DNA of 64,000 nucleotides, taken from Candidatus Poribacteria bacterium. Its GTDB lineage: Bacteria; Poribacteria; WGA-4E; WGA-3G. The stretch spans positions 1-64,000 of the forward strand of contig PYIY01000185.1 in the NCBI GenBank assembly GCA_003635195.1, read 5' to 3'. A program made the position numbers and the translations under genes. Positions 48,275 through 57,480 of this stretch are shown here, piece after piece (position 1 is the stretch's first letter; every line of letters begins with the position of its first letter). The notes beneath the pieces are model-generated. The model was not told the origin of the DNA, did no database searches, and was given only the letters and a program-made list of their open reading frames with translations.

Positions 48275-50503
48275 TTATTTCTCTGGCACATCCCAGAGGA
48301 GGATAGCCCCCTCTTGCTTATAGTAGGTATATGGATTGTTACTTATACTTGCGAGTGTTTTTCCATCCGGTGAGAATACTAACGTACTAACATCATTTTT
48401 ATGCCCATCATACTTGACAAGGTGGCGACCAGTCGAAAATTCCCACAGATAAATTTTACCACCAGTATCTCCGCTTGCAAGTATTTTTCCGTCTGGTGAG
48501 AAAGCCAATCCACAGACTGTATGTTTATGTCCTTTGAGGGTTCCGATATGCGTATGCGTAGAAGTGTCCCATAAGCGAATTTCCTTGTCCGCACTTCCAG
48601 TTGCCAGGATTTTACTGTCGTATGTAAACGCCACGGCGAAGACATTGTAATCACGTAGACCTAACCTTTCTAAGAATCCATCTATCCACCCCTGTGGAGT
48701 TTTAAGCGTGGCGATCTGTTCACTCGTGTCTGTGTTCCACAGACGTACGGTGTTTCCCGTGTTATCTGCGAGTATTTTCCCATCAGATGTCAATGCCAAC
48801 GCCAATACAATTCGCTTAGCTTTTCCGAGGGTGTTTAGATGTTTGTTGTTTGGAACGTCCCATATTTCAATTCCGCTCTCGGTTTGAATAGCCAGTTTTT
48901 CACTATTTGGGCTAAACACGCCTACGCTGCGGCGATTGAGTCCTGTTCCATCATTAAATGAAGTGCCAAACTGTCCGCGGAACGCATACGGGACAGTATA
49001 CGCGTTAATCTGTGTCCCTGTTCTAACATCCCATACTTTGATGTCTCCTTCACTCTCACTAATGAGGGTTGCGTTATCCGCGGCGAAGGCTAATCCACCA
49101 ATACTGTGACTCGCTGCTTTAATCGTTATCTGTTTGGTTCCAGTATTTGTATCCCAGATCTGGATGTTGCCAATTTTGTCTCCACTTGCAAACATTTTTC
49201 CATCGTGTGCAAATGCGAGCGTCGTGAAAGGTTTCGTGTAACTTGTAGTGACGAGGCGCAGCTGCTTGGTGTTTTTCGTTTCTCGCCCGGCAACGTTGCC
49301 GTATTCGTCAGCAGTGACAAGGAGCGTACCGTCCTGAGATAACATAAAGCGTTCTGGAGAAACTTCAAACCACTCTATAACTGGATTGTGCACAGCGATT
49401 TCACTGCGCGTGGCGATATCCCACATCTTATAACCATCTTTCTCTATGATCGCAAAGGTTTTTCCGTCACCTGAAAACCTTACATCCACTCCACTCAGCA
49501 ACTCAGCAATTTGACGACGTGTGGGGACATTCCATACCATACACCCTTTTTTCCCTATAAGGGCAAGTGTTTTTCCGTCACCTGAAAACCTTACACCTAC
49601 TCCCCAAGCGAGTACTGCTAATTGTTCACCCGTATCAACATCCCAAATTTCGACCGGACCTTCGGTGCCTTCCCAACCGTTCCGACGTGCGATCCGATGG
49701 TCAGACGTACTCACGATCGTTTTGCCATCCGGGGCAAAATGTAGGGCGTTTATCCATTTCATATAAGGTCGACCGTCTAAGATTTCGCGATCGCCAGGGT
49801 ATGGGTCTGGATATTGGATAGGCAGAGACATTCCATCATCCGTACGTTCTACAAGTTGCGTTATCCGTTGATGGGTGCGTCCATCTTGTATGCTAATTGT
49901 CCCATCCTTATTTCCAACGGCGAAGGTAACACCACGCGTGTGATCAACAAAGGTATCTGTCGCAAGACTCCAATGCCTATATTTTCTGCGGTTGAGTTTG
50001 GGCAGTTTTGGGGTGAAAGTTTTTAACTGTTCGCCAGTGGTGATGTCCCAAAATCTGACAGTGCCTGTCCCATTCTGACCCACCAGCGTTTTCCCGTCAG
50101 TTAAGAATTTCAAACGAATTGGACTGGTCGGGATGCTGAGTGTCAATCGGTTTTCACCAGGGTCTGTATCCCAAAGCCGAACTGTTTTGTCGTGTGCACT
50201 ACTTGCGAGAATTTTGCCATTCCGTGAAAATGCGACATGCGTCACGGTCTCTGTGTGTCCTGTAATCAGAGCAGTTTCGGATCCCGTGCGAATATCATAA
50301 AGCCAGACACCAATTGAACTCGCAACAGCCAAGTACTTACCATTAACCGACAGCTGCATATCGGTTATCACGCCTTTTCCGAGTCGAGCTTTCGCACCTT
50401 TCGGTAAATTCAACTGGGTGTAGTCTTGAGCGAAAGTATTTGTTAGAAATAGCGTTGAAAGGAGAAATAACACCAAAAGAGTGGAAAATTGTATGGTTTT
50501 CAT
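48275..50503 (-). CDS. exported WD40-repeat protein (copy 2)
   Basis: 742 residues. Signal peptide (LLVLFLLSTLFLTNTFAQ), then DYTQLNLPKGAKARLGKGVI and about 12 blades (VAFSRNGKILASSAHDKTVRLWDTDPG, LAFSPDGKILASGDTGGKIYLWEFSTG), ending GAILLWDVPEK. AAGGAG precedes the ATG. Separated from copy 1 by 32 bases, so the pair arose by tandem duplication and is expressed together. Confidence 0.87.
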   Translation of the reverse strand: MKTIQFSTLLVLFLLSTLFLTNTFAQDYTQLNLPKGAKARLGKGVITDMQLSVNGKYLAVASSIGVWLYDIRTGSETALITGHTETVTHVAFSRNGKILASSAHDKTVRLWDTDPGENRLTLSIPTSPIRLKFLTDGKTLVGQNGTGTVRFWDITTGEQLKTFTPKLPKLNRRKYRHWSLATDTFVDHTRGVTFAVGNKDGTISIQDGRTHQRITQLVERTDDGMSLPIQYPDPYPGDREILDGRPYMKWINALHFAPDGKTIVSTSDHRIARRNGWEGTEGPVEIWDVDTGEQLAVLAWGVGVRFSGDGKTLALIGKKGCMVWNVPTRRQIAELLSGVDVRFSGDGKTFAIIEKDGYKMWDIATRSEIAVHNPVIEWFEVSPERFMLSQDGTLLVTADEYGNVAGRETKNTKQLRLVTTSYTKPFTTLAFAHDGKMFASGDKIGNIQIWDTNTGTKQITIKAASHSIGGLAFAADNATLISESEGDIKVWDVRTGTQINAYTVPYAFRGQFGTSFNDGTGLNRRSVGVFSPNSEKLAIQTESGIEIWDVPNNKHLNTLGKAKRIVLALALTSDGKILADNTGNTVRLWNTDTSEQIATLKTPQGWIDGFLERLGLRDYNVFAVAFTYDSKILATGSADKEIRLWDTSTHTHIGTLKGHKHTVCGLAFSPDGKILASGDTGGKIYLWEFSTGRHLVKYDGHKNDVSTLVFSPDGKTLASISNNPYTYYKQEGAILLWDVPEK

Positions 50504-50604
50504 TGTCGGGTTCTCCTTTTGGATTGAATTTTGAGTGCTGCAGGTTTAGGCTTCCTCTTTTTAGGAATACCACAAGAAATTGTAAAATTTTATATATTTC
50601 GCGT

Positions 50605-51828
50605 TTATACAAGTGAATTCAAAATTGGAAGCAAAGGACGCATTGTCGGGACATCCCGGAAAGTGAAACCGAACTGTGAGAAATATTCGGATGCTTCTAA
50701 CGCTTCCGCAATCAGTGGATTCTTTTCTAATTCCTTTGAGACACCCAGAATGAGGGACACATCTTTCTGTTCAGCGAGTGTGTTGAGCCTCGCAATAAGG
50801 TGTCCTTGATGCCACGGATGGAACAACTCAATCGCTGTCTCTACACCGCTTTTGTGGACGAGTTGGTAGTCGGGAAAGCAATAGAAATCGCCTGCCAGGG
50901 GGAGAAATTGGCTTCCGGGACGGATCTGCCAGTCGTTGGTTTTATTCTGAAGCATTGTCTGAAAAAGTTGGATGTCTTCGGGGATATACGCCAGAAACTG
51001 TTGTGAAATCGGCTTGATCCCGCACGATTCATCAAGCGATAACCGAGAACGCCGCTTGTTCCGAAACTGGATCTCCGCGGCGAGTTCCCATTTCGGTTGA
51101 TGCAACACAGCGACAAAAAAGTTTGCCAAATTCATACCGTATCGTTTCGTTTTGTAAAAGAGGTTGAGCGGCCCATCCACCGTGATATGATATAGTTCCT
51201 CTTCTTTCCGAATTGTGGAGAGGAGTTGATTGAATCTGAGGTACTTGAACAGTTGCCGCAGTTCAGATGTCATGGAATCGGCGAGTTTTAGCACAAGGGT
51301 GTTGCAATGAAGCAGCAATCCTTGCACTTGCGCAGCGTTGTAACGGTGAAGTAGGCGTTCGGCGGAAAGCGTATTGAACGCCAAGACCGGTTGGCTGCTC
51401 GGTAAATCCGCGTAGAGTTTGGCACTCAACTCTGTCTGCTCCATAGGCGATTTATCTGCTGTTATCTGTAACACCTTATGCTGATAGGCTGCGTAATCCT
51501 CAAACTGTTCTTGTGAAAGCAGGCGGCTCGTCTCTGTAAAGAGGTTGTGCCGAAACGCAATCAGTTCCTCGTTAGGCGCGGTATCAAACTCTGTCCGATC
51601 TAACAAGAGTTTTTCAAGGCCTCGTTTGATTATAGGTGCCCCGGGTGTGCTGTCAATTATGTGCTTACTCGATTCCAAAAGCACTGCGCGCGACTCGTTT
51701 AGCGACGTTTCAAAGACATCAATGAGCTGTTCAGCGATCCGTAGCAACTCACTATCGGTGGGTTCTATAAATTGTGGGTGGATTTGCCCGTTCTGGATTT
51801 TGTACTGGAGTAAATCTTTGGTGAGCAT
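50605..51828 (-). CDS. DUF790 / Bax1-like nuclease
   Basis: 407 residues. The C-terminal part holds the PD-(D/E)XK-like core FPDYQLVHKSGVETAIELFHPWHQGHLIARL (about 323-352), as in DUF790 proteins. The archaeal member Bax1 is a structure-specific nuclease that partners XPB helicase in nucleotide excision. Here an XPB-like gene lies upstream on the same strand, separated only by a tnpB element, which supports this identity. The N-terminal LTKDLLQYKIQNGQIHPQFI is typical. Its ribosome site (GGAG, about 9 bases upstream) lies at or in the edge of the element. Confidence 0.8.
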   Translation of the reverse strand: MLTKDLLQYKIQNGQIHPQFIEPTDSELLRIAEQLIDVFETSLNESRAVLLESSKHIIDSTPGAPIIKRGLEKLLLDRTEFDTAPNEELIAFRHNLFTETSRLLSQEQFEDYAAYQHKVLQITADKSPMEQTELSAKLYADLPSSQPVLAFNTLSAERLLHRYNAAQVQGLLLHCNTLVLKLADSMTSELRQLFKYLRFNQLLSTIRKEEELYHITVDGPLNLFYKTKRYGMNLANFFVAVLHQPKWELAAEIQFRNKRRSRLSLDESCGIKPISQQFLAYIPEDIQLFQTMLQNKTNDWQIRPGSQFLPLAGDFYCFPDYQLVHKSGVETAIELFHPWHQGHLIARLNTLAEQKDVSLILGVSKELEKNPLIAEALEASEYFSQFGFTFRDVPTMRPLLPILNSLV

Positions 51829-51910
51829 TTTTTAACACTCCGCCGTTAAATCCCCATGCTTTAGTTTGTGGGATGTAGACGGCGTATGAGTTTATCGTTG
51901 AAAAAAACAT

Positions 51911-51939
51911 TTGAAATTCATCAAAAAATGTGGTATAAT
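51911..51939 (+). promoter_or_regulatory. sigma-70 promoter of tnpB
   Basis: TTGAAA, 17-base spacer, TATAAT, about 100 bases upstream of the tnpB ATG. A 41-base hairpin (GGCAGACA ... TGTCTGCC enclosing CACAATC / GATTGTG) follows at 51955-51995 in the leader. Confidence 0.6.
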
Positions 51940-52037
51940 TAATACTATCACACTGGCAGACAGTTGAAGCACAATCGCTTGATTGTGTGTCTGCCTACCC
52001 ACTTCAACGGGGTTAAAGGTGTGATGTGTGATATACC

Positions 52038-53150
52038 ATGAAAACCGAAAAGTATGAATTCTACCATCAATCTAACTTGATACAGATTGGTAACCTGATT
52101 GACGATTTGCATAGTGTGCATATTCACCTCTTGAAGTTGCAGAGACGCTATTATCGTATCTATGGTAAATATGCGTCTTTTGGTCGGATATGCAACCATA
52201 TCACGAAGTTGAAACAGCGGACGAAACCGCATTGGGCAGACTTGCCGAGTCAGGTCATCCAACAAGTTGCTAAACGGATCCACTTGGGATACAAAAATTT
52301 TTTTGACAACATCAAGGAACGAAAAGCGGGACTCACGAACTGTAAAGTCGGCAGACCGAAAATCAAGCCGAATCATAAATATAACTCCTTGACATTCACA
52401 CAATCTGGTTTCAAGATAGAAGGCAACCGCCTATATATTGGGTGTCTGAAAAAGTCTTTCACCTTTTGGAAACACCGAGACTGGACGGGGCCTGTCAAAA
52501 CTGTTACAATCAAGCGTGACACCGTAGGCGATTACTATTTGTATCTCACGTGTGAGGACTGCGAACCCACCGAAAAACTCCCTTTGACCGGTAATGTGGC
52601 AGGGGTGGACTTCGGAATGAAAACATTCCTCACACTTTCAGATGGCACTACAATCGCGTCCCCCGAGTTCTACAAACAAGGTCTCGCCGCAATTCGTTCC
52701 GCCAACAAGGCACTCTCTCGCAAGCAATATCTTTCGAGTGGCTGGTTTCGTGCCAAGCGTCACCTTGCTCGTGTTCATAAGAAGATCGCGGATCAGAGAC
52801 GCGATTGGTTTTTCAAGTTAGCACTCCGCCTTGTGCGCAAATACGATAGCATTGCCATAGAGACGCTGAACCTTGAAGGTATGAAACGCCTCTGGGGACG
52901 TAAAATCTCTGATGTTGCTTTCGGTGAATTCTCCTTGATACTTCAGTGGACGTATGCCAAATATGGTAAAACATTCTTGAAAGCGGGGCATTGGACTGCC
53001 ACAACAAAACCTTGTCATTGCTGTGGGCATCACAACGAAAACCTAACGCTTTCTGACAGGCAGTGGACGTGTCTCGAATGTGGATTTCCACACGATAGAG
53101 ACGTAAACGCTGCAATAAACATTTTGCGGGTTGGGGTACCCTGGACCTGA
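52038..53150 (+). CDS. tnpB: RNA-guided endonuclease TnpB
   Basis: 370 residues, normal for compact TnpB. RuvC acids: D in VAGVDFGMKTFLTL (about 193), E in SIAIETLNLEGM (about 277) and D in FPHDRDVNAAINIL (about 355). Zinc finger CHCCGHHNENLTLSDRQWTC-LEC lies between. The N-terminal wedge and helical parts are complete. It should cut DNA guided by an omega RNA from the element's right end, favouring retention of the element. The protein ends GVPWT at the start of that RNA region. The gene is on the strand opposite to its host operon. Confidence 0.92.
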   Translation: MKTEKYEFYHQSNLIQIGNLIDDLHSVHIHLLKLQRRYYRIYGKYASFGRICNHITKLKQRTKPHWADLPSQVIQQVAKRIHLGYKNFFDNIKERKAGLTNCKVGRPKIKPNHKYNSLTFTQSGFKIEGNRLYIGCLKKSFTFWKHRDWTGPVKTVTIKRDTVGDYYLYLTCEDCEPTEKLPLTGNVAGVDFGMKTFLTLSDGTTIASPEFYKQGLAAIRSANKALSRKQYLSSGWFRAKRHLARVHKKIADQRRDWFFKLALRLVRKYDSIAIETLNLEGMKRLWGRKISDVAFGEFSLILQWTYAKYGKTFLKAGHWTATTKPCHCCGHHNENLTLSDRQWTCLECGFPHDRDVNAAINILRVGVPWT

Positions 53151-53304
53151 ACCAGATAAAACCGTTGGATCGCAACTTCGTGAGTGCGGCGGAGACGGAA
53201 TAAGAACCCGCAGGTGGAGCGATAATAAGACGGTGAACGCTTTGCGAAAACCGCAATCGCGCCGAAGCCGAAGCCCCTGCCTTTAGGCAGTGGGTGGTAT
53301 CACG
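53100..53304 (+). ncRNA. candidate omega RNA (reRNA) scaffold
   Basis: The tnpB 3' end plus about 150 bases downstream to the right end hairpin CTGCC-TTTA-GGCAG is where omega RNA scaffolds lie in IS605 elements. The guide would be the host sequence directly after the right end (near 53305 onward). Placement rests on family knowledge; no covariance check was possible. Confidence 0.5.
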
Positions 53305-53333
53305 AGCTACGCGATTTTAGACTATACGAATTT

Positions 53334-54713
53334 TTAAAGCGTCTGGTAGGCGTTGTGCTGTCTCCGTCGTTTGTTGACAAAATGTTCACCAGTTTGTTTA
53401 GAGATGAGTTCGTAAAGCACTGCTTGTTTACCCTCGCGTTTGCGGAGGATACGTCCGAGCCGCTGCACGTGTTCCCGTACGCTTCCACTCCCTGAGACGA
53501 TGATAGCGACATTCGCCTCCGGTACATCTACGCCTTCATTAAGAACTTTTGAGGTGACGAGGATAGAATAGGTACCGTCCCGAAATCCGTTCAAAAAGGC
53601 GTTTCGTTCTTTGAGTTTTGTCTGGTGCGTTAGGACTGGAAGGAAGAAGCGCGTACCGAGTTGATATGCCGTATCATTATCTTGTGTAAAAATGAGAATC
53701 CGATCGCCGCGGTGTCTCTGGATCAGTTTCCATACCCATTCCTGTTTTGTGGATGAGGCAAAACTGATCTGTTTCTGCGTGAGATACGCTTTGAAGGCAG
53801 CACGGCCTTCCTCCGTTTGTGAGGCTTTCCAAAGAAATGTATGCCATCCGCGTGAGGTCCCCATATTGATTCTCGACTGTTTGAGGAAATTTAAGTAAGT
53901 GCTACGCGCTGCCTTGTACCGTACCCGTTCTGTATCTTCCATCTCAACCGCAATGGTCACAACGCGATACTCCGAGAGGGTCTTTCCAGAGAGTTCCTGC
54001 ACCTTCGCCTCATAACAGCACTCACCGACAAGCGCGTAAAGTCGGCTCTCTTTCCCATCAACGCGTTCAGGTGTGGCTGTCAATCCCAACCGAAACGGTG
54101 CGATGCTACTGATTGCAGCATATTGATACTGTTCCCCCGGCAGGTGGTGACATTCGTCAAAAATGGCGAAACCGAACCGATTACCGTAATGCGGCGCGTG
54201 CATGACAGCAGATTGATAGGTTGTTACCGTAATATCTCTCAATTCATGCTGACCGCCACCGTAAAGTCCGATCTCTTGTCCGAAGTGTTCCATCAACACC
54301 ATATGCCACTGGTGCATGAGATCAATCGTCGGGACATGCACCAGTGTCGGGCGTTGCGTATCGGCGATGAGTAAAATTGCAATGAAGGTTTTACCGGCAC
54401 CCGTAGGGAGACTTACGACACCGCGCTTGCCATTAGCGTGCCAGGCATCAATCGCTTCGGTCTGATAGGGGTAAGGTGAGATCGCTTTTTGGTGTGTGAA
54501 GGGTTCTATTGTGAATTGCCGTGCGGTGTCCTGATATGGCGTATCGTGTGCGCGCAGTTGCGAAACAATCTGCCGATAGCGATAAGCGGGGGCACGGAAG
54601 GTAAGAGTGCGCTCGTCCCAACGGATGTCCGGCAGCTGCGATTCGAGTACCTCTGGAACGTTCTGTAGGATGAGGGTACCTTTGTCAAAGTTGATTTTGA
54701 GTGGCGTTTCCAT
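53334..54713 (-). CDS. XPB-like DNA helicase (SF2)
   Basis: 459 residues. N-terminal domain of about 75 residues, then RecA1 with PTGAGKT (about 103), DECHHLPG box, LGLTATPER, and RecA2 with ILIFTQDNDTA, VTSKVLNEGVDVPEANV and QRLGRILRKREGK. The order and the D-E-x-H-H-L-P signature match archaeal/bacterial XPB (Rad25), which opens DNA with the nuclease Bax1. Its natural partner is the DUF790 gene at 50605, now on the far side of a tnpB element. AAAGGTG lies upstream of the ATG. Confidence 0.88.
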   Translation of the reverse strand: METPLKINFDKGTLILQNVPEVLESQLPDIRWDERTLTFRAPAYRYRQIVSQLRAHDTPYQDTARQFTIEPFTHQKAISPYPYQTEAIDAWHANGKRGVVSLPTGAGKTFIAILLIADTQRPTLVHVPTIDLMHQWHMVLMEHFGQEIGLYGGGQHELRDITVTTYQSAVMHAPHYGNRFGFAIFDECHHLPGEQYQYAAISSIAPFRLGLTATPERVDGKESRLYALVGECCYEAKVQELSGKTLSEYRVVTIAVEMEDTERVRYKAARSTYLNFLKQSRINMGTSRGWHTFLWKASQTEEGRAAFKAYLTQKQISFASSTKQEWVWKLIQRHRGDRILIFTQDNDTAYQLGTRFFLPVLTHQTKLKERNAFLNGFRDGTYSILVTSKVLNEGVDVPEANVAIIVSGSGSVREHVQRLGRILRKREGKQAVLYELISKQTGEHFVNKRRRQHNAYQTL

Positions 54714-54748
54714 AAATCACACCTTTCACTCATACACTCAGGAAGAAT

Positions 54749-54777
54749 TTGACATTTCTCTGGAATTGTGCTAAAAT
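54749..54777 (+). promoter_or_regulatory. sigma-70 promoter of small membrane protein
   Basis: TTGACA, 17-base spacer, TAAAAT, about 45 bases upstream of the ATG at 54823, divergent from the XPB-like gene. Confidence 0.7.
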
Positions 54778-54822
54778 TCTGATGAAGTTCGTTTTAGTCT
54801 TTTAATACTAAGGGAGTCACAG

Positions 54823-55038
54823 ATGGACAATCAAGAATTTCAAAAACACGTCTTAAATTGGATGGAACGTGTGGATACTCGCCTTGGTTCACTTGAACAG
54901 GATGTGAGTTGGATAAAGGGAAAAATGGAAGGACGTTCTGAATCATCGTCAACGCACCGCGCGAACCTTGCCATTGCCATTAGTATTGTTGTTGGTATTG
55001 GAAGCCTCATCGGACTCATCATTAGTTGGGTTAAATAA
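54823..55038 (+). CDS. small coiled-coil membrane protein
   Basis: 71 residues. A helical N-terminus (RVDTRLGSLEQDVSWIKGKMEG) followed by a short linker and one C-terminal membrane helix (LAIAISIVVGIGSLIGLII). AAGGGAG before the ATG and a good promoter make it a real gene. Resembles the many small 'hemolysin XhlA-like' coiled-coil/TM proteins; role unknown. Confidence 0.75.
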   Translation: MDNQEFQKHVLNWMERVDTRLGSLEQDVSWIKGKMEGRSESSSTHRANLAIAISIVVGIGSLIGLIISWVK

Positions 55039-55239
55039 GAAACAAATTAATCTCCTGTCAAGAATGCGTGCAGCTCGTCTTTGCCATTTCTCTCCAGCGA
55101 TCAGGTTAAATTATACCATATTTTTTGTTTTAAATGTCAAACAAAAAATTGAAAGAATTAGAGACGTTGGCATCGCGCTGGACCCATTCAGAATCACAGT
55201 CTGTTCTGCTATCCTAAATCCTGTAGCGTCCGAAAAATC

Positions 55240-55268
55240 TTGATTTTCTGATGCTACTCTGCTAAAAT
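55240..55268 (+). promoter_or_regulatory. sigma-70 promoter of hydroxyacid dehydrogenase gene
   Basis: TTGATT, 17-base spacer, TAAAAT, 30 bases upstream of the coding start; AGAGAGGAAC is the ribosome site. Confidence 0.6.
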
Positions 55269-55297
55269 AGACATAAAAAGAGAGGAACAGACTACCC

Positions 55298-56263
55298 GTG
55301 CCTAAACTCATAATCATGCCGCCACAAAACGCGGAATCACACGAATGGGCTGAACGTCTTCACAACGAATTACCCGCATATACCGTCGTCTTGCCAGAGA
55401 CAGATGAAGCAGTAACAGAACACCTCCCGGATGCAGATGCCGTCTACGGTTGGGTGTCCCCTGAACAACTACCGTTGGCGAAAAACCTCCGATGGCTACA
55501 GAACCCCGCCGCAGGTCCCTTTCCCGGCTACTATTATCCCGCACTCATTGACCATCCGGTCGTCGTCTGTAACCCGCGCGGTATCTATAACGACCATATC
55601 GCACAGCATATCATGATGTTCGTGCTTGCACTTTCGCGTGGGTTACCGTATTATATGGACGCACAACGTGAAGGGGTCTGGGACAAGGACGCACGTAAAG
55701 ACGGATACATCGACCTCGCACAGGCGACAGCACTGATTGTCGGTGTTGGCGGTATCGGGCATGAGACTGCGCGTCTCTGTAACGAATTCGGGATGAAAGT
55801 GATCGGTGTTGACGCGCGCTGGGAGTATGAGATGCCTTTTGTGGAAAAACACGAACCCGCTGAACTGGACACACTCCTTCCACGTGCCGACTTTGTGATA
55901 ACCACGACACCGCACACACCCGAAACCGAGGGGATGTGGCACAAAGCGCGATTTTCCCTGATGAAAAACACCGCTTATTTTATCAATATCGGGCGCGGTA
56001 AGACGACGAAACTCGCTGATCTCGTTTCGGCACTTGAACAGGGTGTCATTGCGGGGTGCGGCTTGGATGTGTTTGAGGTTGAACCGTTGCCTGCTGAAAG
56101 TCCGTTGTGGCAGTTGCCGAATGTGTTGATAACGCCACATATCGCTGTCAAAGATGCAGAGAATATTGAAGCACGGCGGTTTGAGCTTTTCTTGGAAAAC
56201 GCGCGTCGGTTCGCGGAGGATGAGCCGTTAAAAAACGTCGTCAATAAAGCGGCGTGGTATTAG
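55298..56263 (+). CDS. D-isomer-specific 2-hydroxyacid dehydrogenase
   Basis: 321 residues from a GTG. NAD-binding IVGVGGIGHETARLCNEFGMKVIGVD (about 146-171), catalytic Arg in INIGRGKTTKL (about 230), Glu in GLDVFEVEPLP (about 259) and His in VLITPHIAVKD (about 280). Reduces a 2-keto acid or oxidises the D-hydroxy acid; substrate unknown (glyoxylate/hydroxypyruvate group is likely). Read from its own promoter. Confidence 0.92.
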   Translation: MPKLIIMPPQNAESHEWAERLHNELPAYTVVLPETDEAVTEHLPDADAVYGWVSPEQLPLAKNLRWLQNPAAGPFPGYYYPALIDHPVVVCNPRGIYNDHIAQHIMMFVLALSRGLPYYMDAQREGVWDKDARKDGYIDLAQATALIVGVGGIGHETARLCNEFGMKVIGVDARWEYEMPFVEKHEPAELDTLLPRADFVITTTPHTPETEGMWHKARFSLMKNTAYFINIGRGKTTKLADLVSALEQGVIAGCGLDVFEVEPLPAESPLWQLPNVLITPHIAVKDAENIEARRFELFLENARRFAEDEPLKNVVNKAAWY

Positions 56264-56311
56264 AAAGAATTTTTAATGGATGGGCATCTGACATTAAGCG
56301 TAGGTTCTTGA

Positions 56312-56343
56312 TACGCAGCCTGTAACGAAGTGGAGGGGTTTGC
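56312..56343 (+). repeat. TACGCAGCCTGTAA repeat, copy 1
   Basis: About 32 bases, TACGCAGCCTGTAACGAAGT followed by GGAGGGGTTTGC; a close copy occurs at 57628-57660. Both are intergenic. Confidence 0.6.
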
Positions 56344-56502
56344 AGATAAAATCTCTAATAATGTGATATTATCCAAACCTTTTCCGCTGTTATGCGTCTG
56401 AACTCAACATTTAGAGGCGGTCCATAGTTTTATGGCGATAGGTTTTGTACCCGATGTGCATTTTTTTCGTTAAATTCCACAAATTGGATGGAGGATTGAG
56501 AA

Positions 56503-56695
56503 ATGCCAAAATTAGCGGCTTTGAAAGCCTTGAAACTGATAAGTGTTAAAAAAACTACACTCTATAATGCCATGGGATGCCGGTACGGTAGTAATCACTA
56601 TAGACGCTCGCGGTCGAGAAATCAAGGACACCGCACGCTTACAACGCTGCTATGGTATGCTATCAATGCCCTACCGAAACGAAAATAACAAGTAA
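56503..56695 (+). pseudogene. short frameshifted gene remnant
   Basis: An ATG with GGAGG begins MPKLAALKALKLISVKKTTL; the same frame then gives a basic, unlikely tail (61 codons in all). In another frame the middle reads TVVITIDARGREIKDTARL and ends at 56695, which looks much more like protein. I take this as a small gene broken by a frameshift, but it could equally be chance. Confidence 0.35.
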
Positions 56696-56841
56696 ATCAG
56701 AACAAGCAAGGAATGCTGCGGCAGATCCTGTAGTTTACTGAAAAATACCCCAAAAATTGTGTCTTGACGCAGTGCCACTTTAAAACTGACTCTTAAGTGG
56801 ATCAGGTTGAAAGCTGCCTACAGGCAATCCTGATAATCCTG

Positions 56842-57480
56842 CTAAGGCTCGTCATTTTTCTCTGCGTCCACGTACGGCGATTCGGCTTGTGGTGGAACGT
56901 CTATAACGCCACCTTCCACACGGGGATCGTATATCGTTTTGCTACCGTCCGGACGGGTATATGTTTTGATTGTATAACCCTTCTGGGTATAATCGACGCT
57001 TGTTGTCCCAGTATACTTCCATTCAAATTCATCCAACTTTCCACTCGCTTCTAACTCCTTTTTGTGCGCTTTTAGATACTTTAGGCGCACTTTCGTTGTT
57101 TGCCATTGATATAAGTGTTGCTCTGCAGCAAGCAGATCAATCGCTTCGTTGATTGTGAGGGGTTGCCCACTTAGATATTTCCGTTGTAGCCTTATGTAGG
57201 TCCGAACTTGCGGGATGTCCCCAAACTTCTTCACAAGTGGATTGTGTGGACTGGGGTTATCTGGATCGTCCTTGAACGGATTGAACCCGATAATAAAATC
57301 TTCTTTCGGTTTCTTTGTTTTTCCGATTTTTTCTTGGGACAAGTGAACAGTTTGTCCATCTTCAGAGCGGACTTCGGATTCCTTGACCGTGGTATATTTG
57401 CTGGCACAACCTGAAAAGAAAAGAGAGTTCACAAAACGACCAAATAGTGTTATGAGTAGAAGGATACGGATGTTTTTCAT
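56842..57480 (-). CDS. hypothetical lipoprotein
   Basis: 212 residues. Signal peptide with lipobox FFSGC near residue 25. The remainder is a charged helical region (TYIRLQRKYLSGQPLTINEAIDLLAAEQHLYQ, VRLKYLKAHKKELEASGKLDEFEWKY) and a tail with KGYTIKTYTRPDGSKTIYDPRV. Not recognised. A 34-base tandem repeat covers the start codon and the promoter, so the start is uncertain; no ribosome site is present. Confidence 0.65.
   Translation of the reverse strand: MKNIRILLLITLFGRFVNSLFFSGCASKYTTVKESEVRSEDGQTVHLSQEKIGKTKKPKEDFIIGFNPFKDDPDNPSPHNPLVKKFGDIPQVRTYIRLQRKYLSGQPLTINEAIDLLAAEQHLYQWQTTKVRLKYLKAHKKELEASGKLDEFEWKYTGTTSVDYTQKGYTIKTYTRPDGSKTIYDPRVEGGVIDVPPQAESPYVDAEKNDEP

Larger units (their letters stand above)
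51838..53304 (+). mobile_element. IS200/IS605-type tnpB-only element (IS1341-like)
   Basis: Left end begins near CCGTTAAATCCCCATGCTTT and GTTTGTGGGATGTAG; right end closes with CCCCTGCC-TTTA-GGCAGTGGGTGG and TATCAC. Both are the subterminal hairpin type of IS605 elements, which have no inverted repeats. Only tnpB is present, no tnpA. Exact ends are estimates. It has landed between an XPB-like helicase gene and its nuclease partner. Confidence 0.75.

Noticed and set aside
51948..52403. Minus-strand frame of 151 codons overlapping the tnpB start
   Set aside because: Antisense to tnpB and to its leader hairpin; no family resemblance.
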